A stretch of DNA of 64,000 nucleotides, from assembly GCA_030141605.1 (NCBI GenBank), contig JAQGDQ010000021.1, positions 806,001 through 870,000 of the forward strand, in the 5' to 3' direction. This DNA is from Tubiluchus corallicola (lineage: Eukaryota; Priapulida; Priapulimorpha; Priapulimorphida; Tubiluchidae). Position numbers and translations under genes: made by a program. The notes below the pieces were generated by a model that was not told the origin of the DNA, searched no databases, and saw only the letters and a list, made by a program, of their open reading frames with translations. This document shows, one piece after another, positions 1 to 9,700 of this stretch. Each line of letters begins with the position of its first letter. The stretch's first letter is position 1.

Positions 1-228
1 TACATGAATTAATTAATAAAATGCATTAAATCTCGGCAGTTGAACATTTGCGGTACTGTATCTATACTCGCCAAGCTTCGGCTGTGGGTGGTGAGTGACG
101 TCGTGACAGGATGACGGTGATTGTCCGAAAAGTATTATGGGATGTCTGTGCCTGTGTTTACTCTTGCTGCCGAGTGTTAAACTGTTCAAAGTACAGAAGT
201 TTATTTTTGTGTTGTGTAACTTTTTTGC

Positions 229-378
229 ATGTTATATGTGTGCAAAATACCCAGAATTTGTGTAGCAGGGGAATGTAGTGAAGCAACAAACGATGGTGAC
301 AGTCTTTTCAAGTTTCCTGCCATGATGTCATTAGTGAATGGCCGCCCTAGCGCTAAATACTTGTATATCAAAATTGGC
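229..378 (+). CDS. Possible first exon with a THAP-like N-terminus (unproven)
   Basis: A plus-strand ATG at 229 opens a frame reading MLYVCKIPRICVAGECSEAT and then NDGDSLFKFPAM, up to a consensus donor (gtaagtaa at 379). The C-x3-C pair followed by SLFKFP resembles the start of THAP zinc-finger domains (C-x2-4-C, then a hydrophobic-F-x-FP motif). The C-terminal half of a THAP domain (Trp, C-x2-H) is not here and would have to lie in later exons outside the window. Upstream at 94-101 is a CRE-like TGACGTCG. It would be antisense within CCT2 intron 2. It may be a real first exon, a transposon fragment, or chance. Confidence 0.25.
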
Positions 379-612
379 GTAAGTAAAATCGAGCGATTTT
401 TTACCAAACTATTTAATTATTTTACTAAAGAGATTAGAAAATCATTTCAACACATGTTCCTTAAATTTTTGCTAAAAGTTGTTGGTGAGGCTGGGTTTTT
501 ACTTTAAAGATTTCAATTTTTTAGGAAATTTTTGTGCAAGAACCAATAACAAAAGTAGACAATTCATTACAGCCAACATCAATGTCGTAGGATACATTAA
601 ATAAAGACTTAC

Positions 613-681
613 AAGACGCGCTGTTTCTCCCCTTTCTTCATCAGCAGCAGCTTTGAAAATACTCACAGGTGCCAAAGACAT
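613..681 (-). CDS. CCT2: CCT2 coding exon 2
   Basis: The exon is 69 nt, 23 codons, bounded by the acceptor ..acttttacag (682-684 hold the cag) and the donor gtaagt (607-612). It encodes the CCT2 N-terminal motif SLAPVSIFKA followed by ADEERGETARL. It starts with its own ATG, so translation could also begin here if the upstream exon were non-coding, but the upstream ATG-GCG exon with a phase-0 donor makes MA-MSLAP the better model. Confidence 0.87.
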
Positions 682-2576
682 CTGTAAAAGTAACCATTAA
701 TGTAACAGCATACAATAAATACATGAAGAAAAATACACTAGGCACATTCACATTACTACAGCAGCAATAACTCAATCAGTAACATGCCCATTTTCCATAA
801 GGAAAGTTTTGCTGGTTTAATTTCAAAGCCAATTCATACCAGAGATTCCCACAGGTATGCAGTTTTTAACAAAGTAAGTGTACAAATAATACCTGAATCA
901 TTGAATAGGTGTCTTTAATGGACGTTACAAGTTTTATAGTTTAGGCTACAAGGATTAATCCAGAAGCGCATTACTAAATGTAATATAATTTAATTTTAAA
1001 CTCATATGGCGCATAGCAGTTTTTCCGCCATATCCTTGAATGTGTGATACACTGCATTTAACTAATGTCCAGTTTAGACTTTAGTATATCATTGCCTCCA
1101 ATAATCAATTTTGCAAAAAAATGAGCAAAATTGTGTGATAACCAGCTAAGGTCCAACAATGCGACTATTTTTAATATAGCAGTTATTGGGTGCATGTTGC
1201 GCAGCTCACTTGATTCAAACTTTACTTTTAACTGCGAGTAGCTAGGCAGCAGTTTTGTTCAGCTATGCAAGCTAAATGCTCAACAAGATCTGTCACACAT
1301 TATAATCAGCAGTTTTTTAAATTTAAGTGTCATAATAACTGTTGTGATAATTTCAGTAACAAGAATGATGTAAGACAGTAAAATTAAAGACAGTATTGTG
1401 AATAGTAGTTTTCATCTCACATCTGAGGAGGCAAAATTTTTGCATGTTCAGCGATAGAAGATACCATAAAAGCTGTTGAATGCAACAATAATCTTTTAGA
1501 AAAGTGTAACTTAAATGAAATTATAAATTGGCTTTGTATTAGTTAACTTTCATGAGTGTATGTGTACAATATCGCATGATATATGCAATAATTTATAAGC
1601 ATATAATTTATAAATATATAATATTTATATATTTATTTATTTCTTTATTTGATCATATGTACTATTTTGGTATATATTATTCAGTTTGTTTATGTCAGTG
1701 TATGTACTATGTGTACTAATCCCGTAAATTTCTTCTATATAATATTGTATTTTTTTAATAACTTACTGTAGTGAACTATATTTTCAAAATAAATGGTATG
1801 TAAATAATAAGGGATGCAGGGTCCCTAATTTTTGGGATTTTATTTTGGAAAAATATACCACAGGTTATCTGCTGACGTAAAAGCCGACTAAAAATAGACT
1901 GAGAGTATTAAAAGTGCCAGCTGAATAGGCAGTCAGATAAAAAACCGGTTCTGACAAAATAGCCTATTTCCCGACAGCTATAATATTTTTATTAAAAGCA
2001 GTATACTGGCTACATTAACTTTCAGCAAACTAAGTTTAGCAATTTCCGTTAAATTTTCGCTTTATTATAAAAGCAAATGCAAAAGTTGAACTACATAAAC
2101 TGTAAACAACTTTTTAGGCTGTGGTGGTTAAGAAACCAGGAAAATTCAATGTAACAATACATCGTAAATGATTTATTATTTGTCAGAAGTACAATGCTTA
2201 CTAAATAATCAATACAGGGGCGATAGAAATATGAAAATCAAGAAATAAAAAACCTAATGTACTAAATACTAAGCACAAAATGTTCTAAAAAATTGAGTTC
2301 ACTGAAGGGCTACAGTTTGAATAAAAAAGAAGCGCGAAATGCTTAAATAATTAACACATCCATTGTTTTATCATTATCATCAACAGTATGCCAAATTACG
2401 TCTCTGTAGGCATTGGACAAGCAGAACTATAAAATAAAATAAATCTGTCTCAAGATAGGTAAACACAGCACTAATCCAGCAAAGAACTAGACGCTGCTAC
2501 AACAGTGGCTTGTCAGCACCACTTGCGAGCTAATACAAATTTTTTTATGAAAAATTCTAAGCGTGCTTACCGCCAT
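613..2576 (-). CDS. CCT2: CCT2 (TCP-1 beta chaperonin subunit), 5' part only
   Basis: This is the 5' end of the gene for the beta subunit of the cytosolic chaperonin CCT/TRiC, the eight-subunit ring that folds actin, tubulin and other proteins with ATP. Two coding exons are visible: 2571-2576 (Met-Ala) and 613-681 (23 codons). Joined, they read MA-MSLAPVSIFKA then ADEERGETARL, which matches the N-terminus of animal CCT2 (human MASLSLAPVNIFKAG.. ADEERAETARL) almost residue for residue. Both exons end in phase 0 at strong donors (gtaagc, gtaagt). The next expected exon (TSFIGAIAIGD.. in other animals) is not in bases 1-612, so the rest lies beyond the left edge. The gene runs in the same direction as the DGK gene behind it. 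Identity rests on the short N-terminus only, but the match is very specific. Confidence 0.85.
682..2570 (-). other. CCT2 intron 1
   Basis: The 1889-bp intron runs between the Met-Ala exon and the N-terminal exon, gtaagc to ttttacag. It is AT-rich, with a nearly pure A/T block around 1590-1640. I see no exon or mobile element in it. Confidence 0.65.
2571..2576 (-). CDS. CCT2: CCT2 coding exon 1 (six coding bases, Met-Ala)
   Basis: On the minus strand the sequence reads AACATGGCG then gtaagcac: a start codon, an alanine codon and a consensus donor in phase 0. Joined to the exon at 613-681 it gives MA-MSLAPV, against MASLSLAPV in vertebrate CCT2. The intron between them is 1889 bp. The short coding exon follows from the fit of frame, donor and family N-terminus; no transcript was seen. 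Confidence 0.7.
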
Positions 2577-2660
2577 GTTGGAAAACACGTGTTGATTGTT
2601 CTGCCCTCTATCGAGAGCTCAAAAGCCTTTCTGCTAGGAGTAGAAGGTGTACCGACATAG
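2577..2660 (-). promoter_or_regulatory. Likely CCT2 5' UTR and core promoter region
   Basis: The stretch just upstream of the CCT2 start codon is richer in G and C than its surroundings and holds a palindromic E-box CACGTG at 2586-2591, 10-15 bases before the ATG. No TATA box is evident. Placement follows from the first exon call. Confidence 0.4.
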
Positions 2661-2805
2661 ATATAATTGACGATAAAATTTACATATGCACATGATATTG
2701 CATCATTATAATAGAGTGTCAGTTTATTGTTTATACTGCATTGTTAACTGTATCACGCCAAAGGTTTAAAAATGTGCAAAACCAAAACAAAAATAAGTGT
2801 GATGA

Positions 2806-3276
2806 GATATATGAAGTTATAAATTATAGGCAAAAATTTGTTTTGGCATTAACATAATTTTTGATTTTGCGGCTTTGACCTTTGACATTTTGAAACATGA
2901 CCAATATACCTGTGCAAACTTTGGTGTTTGTAATATATTCACACTTTACAGTTTTATAGATATATATTTTTTAATATTGTGATCAGATTAAAATCAGTGG
3001 CTTTTTGAACTCTTAGCAGCTGTCCAGCAGCTAAAGGGGCACAGAACCCATGCCTGGATATGAAGTCAAAAATTATAGGCAAAAAGTAGTTTTGACATTA
3101 ACATTATTTTTGGATTTTGTGGCTTTAACCTTTGACATTTTGAAACAAGACAATATACCTGTGCAAAGTTTGATGTTTGTAATATATTCACACTTTACAG
3201 TTTTGTAGATATATATTTTTTAATCTTGTGACCAGATTAAAATCAGTGGCTTTTTGCGCTCTTAGCAGCTGTCCAG
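2806..3276. repeat. Two-copy tandem duplication, about 220-bp units
   Basis: Unit 1 (about 2806-3027) and unit 2 (about 3056-3276) are in the same orientation, offset by about 250 bp and close to 90% alike by eye. Both run from a gatatatgaagt-like start through tttgacctttgacattttg and atatattcacactttaca to gcagctgtccag. They sit just upstream of the CCT2 promoter, between the two genes. No coding sense is seen. Confidence 0.9.
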
Positions 3277-3664
3277 TCCTATGTTAAGTTTGGTGATTGT
3301 ACGATTCACGAACCCATCTAATTTGGATGGATGCAGCAGGATATATCACACCGAAGACTACCACATTATCAAGCTTTCAGAATACTGTGAGATGTGTCCA
3401 AGTCATGTACGGACAACACGATTAAATGTCGATTATGCTTCACTAAGACATCCATTATATAAAATGTGATAGGATGCTCATTTTCTAATCAGTATGAAAA
3501 TGATTTTGTACTACTGTTGACACTTTTCAAAGCAATATTAGGCCTATTCTTTTTCAACCTAACTATGGCAACCGCCACGTGCATCAATAAAATACAATTA
3601 AACTTTGTAAATTGCTTGTGATAATACTGTATTGAAGCTTATCAACAAAGAAAAACAACAAAAT
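3277..3664. other. Intergenic interval between DGK 3' end and the duplication
   Basis: A plus-strand open stretch of 62 codons (3281-3469) has no recognisable similarity. An AATAAA lies on the plus strand near 3587. I see no supported gene. Confidence 0.4.
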
Positions 3665-6653
3665 ACATGTTAGGGAAAGTTTTTATTAAGGTATTCAAAC
3701 AGTGCGTTATGTTCAACATTGTAGGAAATGTGTAAAGAAAAATCAACAACTGCAGCAATATTAATTTATGCAAGGTGAATTCAACACATCTCATAATTTA
3801 CAAACAAAGGTAACAAAATTTACAATCATTTTTTTTAAATTACAGCAATTATAAGCAACACAATTAAAACACTTTACATTAAATGAAGAGTTGAAGACAA
3901 TTTTTTTATTAAATTTAGTACGCTAAATAAAGCTATTTAAAGCTGCTGCATAAAAGCTGAGAACAAAAGGCAAAACTGAAAGGTATTTTACCATGCTTAA
4001 TAGCTGACTAACAACTATTGAATTGCTTATAATATTCTGGCGAAAAATGACGAGTCAAACTAGTAATTTGCAACAGCTCTCTAGGCAGAGTGAAAAAACT
4101 TCTGATAGACAATAATGTTAAATTTTTTTAAGATAAAATTACAACACAGTGTAAATTTATGGCCGAGTGAAAAATGAATTCTACGGTATATGTATTGACA
4201 CATTTAGGCCTACAAATTTTATTAGTCCACATAGTGGATTACAAATGTACACCTTGATTAAAGGTACTTAAAATGGTAATTAATGAAAAAACCAGAAAGT
4301 CAGCATCTAGTCTCTGCTCCGCAGGCTGCTAATGACGTTCTATGATAATTACAAGCATTAATGGTAACAAATCTAATTAATTATTTTATTGTAATTATGA
4401 AAAAAAACTGTAATTATATTATTATAATTATCAAAGCCCTGGCTTTTGATAAAGTATTTGCTTTTTTGCATTTGGCAATGAGTGGTGGTGATCAAAGTAA
4501 AAATTCTTGCAAGCAGCCAAGCACCGTTGCAATAAGATCCTACAGGATTTTCAACTCTTAACAAAAAATACAGAATTAAATTATAATTGTTAATTGTGCA
4601 TTATAAAAAAATTGTGAATTAAAATGATAATTGTTGGAAGGGTATGAAGAGTCAACCAATGGAAAAAAATTCAATGCAAAATTAAATTAAATTCTAAATT
4701 TCAGTACTACACATAAAAAGTACAATTAATACTAACTAATACATCTAGTGATGAAAACGTATTATGAACAATATAAAGCTTCCATGAACTTTGAACAGAT
4801 GTTACATTATTGTAATGGAAAACAGAAAAGGTAATCTCAGTCATTAAAAACCACGGTATTGATATACACTCAATGCTGGTGCTTGTGTATCTACATATGG
4901 CGCATAAGCAGCTGTGCTATACGTACACATACGCAAAGCAATCATCACTAATGTGTAATAATAAATAAAAATGTGACCATAATGTTAGCAAACACTGATT
5001 ACAATACTAAACAAACACTGGTGGAAAACAACATAGAGAAGCATTTACAATAATTCTACTAGTATTGTTCAATGATATTTGTTAAAAGCCTTTGAAGTCA
5101 GTGGACTAGTTCATGGTCGTTAACTGAAAGTTTTGAACCCTTTCTTTTCAGAGTTTGAATTTAAGACAAAATATCTGAAAAAAACCTTTACAGAAAAAGA
5201 GGTGTAGCATTACAACATTGTTTTTTGAGAGTACGCGTCAAGTAATTTTAAAAATATTTCATTCACGTAATTATAATGGAATGGCTAATCAAAATTGGAG
5301 AGACCTAAATACACATTAATAGTCACACGTTCTCTTTGCATGGTGTTTGTTTCTAAATTACATTGCGCATATTTTGATACTCGCTACCAGGTGCGTTAAA
5401 AATGCCAGGATCAACTTGGCAAGGTTAATACAATTATTCAAATGTATCAAATTCGGCCAAGCCCCAACAACACTATAACAAATATAATGTACAATAATTA
5501 TAATAATAATAGTAATATTAATAATAATAATAAGGATCACAGGTGGATGCACATGTATTTATCAACCAACAAAACAACTTCAAATATCACATTTTGCTTA
5601 GTCCCAAAGGATACAAGGAAAGTAGCACATTGTAACAAGACCATCACCGCTATTTGCTTTATTGTTTCCAATGCTCTACAAGGCTATTTAGAAGCAGCAT
5701 CGAAATTAATTGCTGCAGGCACAGCACCTTTACATATCTACCTAGTTTCCTCAAAAAGTGCTAATTCGCTAACATACTATTTAATGTTGTAATACAAATT
5801 ACCATGTTTTACCAAGTTACCATAGTTGTAAAAAATACCCGTGCTCAAGACTGATTCTTTGTTCACGTTAAGACGATTCCTTGCAGACAAACTGCTGCTT
5901 ACCATTATGACATTGCAAGACTCTTTCTGGTGACCCGGGGTGCTTACAAATTCAGGAACATTTACCATTCTGCAAAGAATTGCAGTGATGGCCTTGCCGT
6001 ACACGATGCAGGTTGCTCTTCAAGTGTGTATGCAGGACAACGACTGTGAAATTGCTTAGAAAACAGCAAAATTGAATAAAGTTACAATTGTGTACAATAA
6101 GTTATATACAGGGTACATAACAGTAAGAACGATCGTGCAGATATGATTAGTTTAAAAAGTACTTCCTTGTACGAAAATTGTAGTAAAAACGATATCACAC
6201 AAACATCTGACGCCATTTTGCACATCACAAAGGTAGCTCATAGAAAACTGTTTAATGAATAGATGTATACTGGAAGCATACTACAGTAATCAAATAATAT
6301 AATCTACGCACACGAATAGCCTTTTTTAACCATAACAATTGGCAAAAAAGGGCAAAATTGAATCAAGTCACTGTGCGCCCTGCATCTCTGCATGGCAACA
6401 TGTAATATGATTCAGATTGGTTATTTAACCATTTAACATCTAAGTTTACAGTGAATGACCTTAACAGTGAACGAATGATAGAAAAATGCATAATCAAATT
6501 TCTAGTAAGAATATTTTTAACAGGCCAACAAAATAGTTTAAACTAAAAAGAACAAAATCAGTAGAAGTAACGGTGATGATGAATAACAGTATCTACATCC
6601 CTTCAGACTACAAAACAAGTCACAGTCAAACTGTAGTGTGTGCAATATTAATG
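3665..6653 (-). other. Probable long 3' UTR and downstream sequence of DGK
   Basis: No conserved coding sequence is seen here on either strand. The stretch is AT-rich, with an AAT/ATT-type simple run around 5487-5533. It is called 3' UTR because it follows the DGK stop codon without a convincing earlier strong polyadenylation site; the true end is unknown. Confidence 0.35.
3682..3687 (-). terminator. Candidate poly(A) signal of the DGK gene
   Basis: AATAAA on the minus strand is followed about 20-45 bases on (3640-3665) by a U/GU-rich stretch (tgtattttgttgttttt), the expected arrangement for cleavage and polyadenylation. A second AATAAA at about 5658-5663, followed by a GU-rich stretch, could be a proximal alternative. 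If 3682 is used, the 3' UTR is about 3 kb. Confidence 0.4.
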
Positions 6654-6706
6654 TCATACTGCAGTCTCCTGATCAGCTGGTGTCACGGGTTGAACCTGCT
6701 CCTGAC
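6654..6706 (-). CDS. DGKZ/DGKI-like: DGK exon 21: C-terminus with PDZ ligand
   Basis: The terminal coding exon of 53 nt follows atattttcttttag. It encodes [16 protein letters not shown] and TGA. The last four residues ETAV are the class I PDZ-binding motif that in mammalian DGK zeta binds syntrophins and PSD-95 family proteins. Confidence 0.95.
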
Positions 6707-9700
6707 CTAAAAGAAAATATGATTGTAAAAAAAGTGGTACATTCATGCAAAGCTTTAATTTGGGAAATTGCACAGATTAGAAACTAGCTAAAGTCAGTGA
6801 GCATGACAAGCTCTAAAATCTGAGTTAAATGTGCCCAGATAATTCCTCACTGTCTGCTATATCCATTAGTTCTGCCACTTATAGGTTCGACGCACAACTC
6901 GAATGTGACACAATCTAAGTAGCTGGTGTAGATAATGCACTAAGCTGAGCTGCTGAACTGGCAGGGGCGACCCACCCACTCATGTTCGGATGCACATACA
7001 TCTCCCTTCCATGAGGTACATAGCCAGAATCAGTGTGGCGAATAAAAACACCCAAAGTGAGTAAATATATAACGCAAGCACTCATAAGCCCTACAGTGAA
7101 GCAAATGTGCATGACCACTCTGCTGTTTTCTCCCTCACCACTTATCCCAAACACATAACACTTAAATCGGAATGTTATAAATGTGATAATAAAGTAGTTC
7201 ATACTTTGCAAATAAGCTGCCAATTCATGGTCATCTGCCCTCAATGCTTGTTGACGAGGAGTATTGCCTTCCCTGTCTTCTAAGGTAAGGGAAGCTCCGG
7301 CAGTCACAAGCATGTGACAAATTCTTCTCCTTTGATACCAGGCTGCTTTGTGAAGAGCTGTCTGACCTCTAAAATTATAAGAATTATTTATAAGCTTCAT
7401 TAACAACACTTGTGATGATTGTTTTGCATATAATTTTGTCTAGAGAATCAGAAAGAGAAACCAATTCCAAATGGCGGCAATGTAGCCAAATTGACTGCTT
7501 ACTTTCATTAATCTGATCATCCAAAAAGATTGCAAAAACCTGAAATAAGGGAAACCAAGATGGCTGCCAACTTATACTGCAAACGACAAAAAATTGACAT
7601 GGTAAATCTATTACTATAATTATTATTTCAAGGTGGCTGTAGAAACTGCAACTCCAGATACAACAAAAGCAGTGTTGGGTCACTTACTTTTAAGATGCAA
7701 TACCACTGCAAATACAATTACTCTTCTGAAAAGTAGTGGCGCTACTACTACAATTACTTTTCAAAAAAGTAGTTGCAACTACAATTACTGAACGAAAGTA
7801 CTGCTACTACAATAGCTACTACTTTCATTTTGTGACAACTTCTCAGCATTGTTGATATAGTTACTAATTATATAACAGTACACTGTAAATTGTAGGTGGG
7901 ATGCTAAAACAGCCAGTTAATAATTAAATTGCTAAGTGGCAACTAAAGAAATCAAAGTACCAAATTGTATCAAGGTTCCAACTAAGCAGTTCATTTATGA
8001 CTTTACAGACACTTGCAGGTCATTCATACATTGTCAACATAACAGTAAGTTATTCATTACAATACAATTTATGTCACACTTAACTATTTATGATATGCGA
8101 CAAACTACTGTTTAAACTTAAAACATTTCGTTTGCTTTAAAAATTAAAGCAGTGCAATTACAATTTACCACTAATTGTTTTCAAAGTACTGACACTACTC
8201 CGGTGCTACTAATTTTAGTAATGGTGCTACTACATAACATTAAACAAAAGCATTTCGCTGTATAAACCAGACGTCTCTAAAGTGGTCGATGGGACTATCC
8301 AAGGGATTGATAAAATACCAGGAACGTTTGTAATTTTGGGGTATATAACTTGAAATACATTAAAAATAACTTACTGATACAAGTTTCTAATTACATATAA
8401 TTAGTTTTTATTGTCTATTTATTTTAATTTTATATTCTGTTTAGTGAAACATAATGATAATAATATAGTTGCAATAATTTATCATTATTTGAAATCACAA
8501 GACAATGGACCATTATAATAATACTTGTTTTTACACATGGATGCAGAACTTGGTATGCAGTTTCCTTTACTGATGTATATAGAATGCAATGTTTAGTATG
8601 CAGTTCCCCTCACTAATGTATATGGGAACTGCACGTCTACTTAATTATTATTAATATTTATTTTTTTGTACATCATGGTGGTCAATGAAAAATCGTGGAT
8701 TCCCCAAAGGGGTCAATGGTCTAAAAAGTTCGGGGATCCTTGGTATAACCAAACTGGTACAGAAAGTGTGCTTACTTTTCTGTGTCCACCATATTCAGCA
8801 GCTGACTTGGACTGGAAGCTATCAACCACTGGACTATGTCTTTGTGACCAAACCTGGCAGCATGATGCAATGCAGTCATTCCATATTGATCAGTAACAAC
8901 GAGATCAGCACCTTGTTTTATTAACTCTTGCATTCGATGTAAATCGCCTCGTTTAGATGAATCCAGAAACACTGGAATGCAAAATATAAAAGAATCGATT
9001 TTTAGGAAGTTTTTAATCTTTTCCAGGAAAGAAGGGTGCTATTTGTTTAGTTTATAGAGTAACTATGAGTTGGAAAAGCATGCAGAGGATGCCATAAAAT
9101 GTGTTTATAAAAATTGGGCTTTCTCCGGCCCACACTACTAACAATTAAAAAAGACGCTCAGAGCATAGATAAACGTACACGGTTAGAAACAATTTGGATG
9201 CCAATTAAAAGCATCCATTTTACGAAATGCAGCTAGGCCTAAAAAAACCTATAGGTCTTGCCAATATATTGACAAACTGTAACTGCAAAATATGAAAGAA
9301 ATAAGATATTAGGACTTCAAAAGTGCATCATATAAAGAAATAAAATTTAGCTGCCAGGAAAATAAGGTAAAGGAAAATATTGAAATAATGGAATTTCTAT
9401 GTTGTTGGCACTAGAATGGAGATCTTAAATTTCATTGATGATCTCTAGCATTCAACATAACTAAGACAATTTTACTTACTTTTGTTAATGGGTCGTAGAG
9501 GTCGAAAAGGACGGCCAACAGAATCAGACCCACTGCCAGACTCGTCCACAGTGTCTCTTTCGTTACTTTCCTGTCTGACTAATCGCTTCAATTTCCCTGC
9601 TGAGGTTGGAGACCGTGGCGGCGAAATCGTCGGTAGAGCAGCTTTTGTTACCTGCAAAACCTCTTCATCTTTGTGCCGGAGCAGAGCTTCGCGTGGTTGA

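Noticed and set aside
5442-5792. Plus-strand frame of 116 codons starting with Asn-rich sequence
   Set aside because: The start is a translated AAT repeat, and the rest lies antisense in the probable DGK 3' UTR without similarity.
8666-8924. Plus-strand frames of 76-79 codons
   Set aside because: They lie opposite DGK exon 19, whose ankyrin coding sense on the minus strand is clear.
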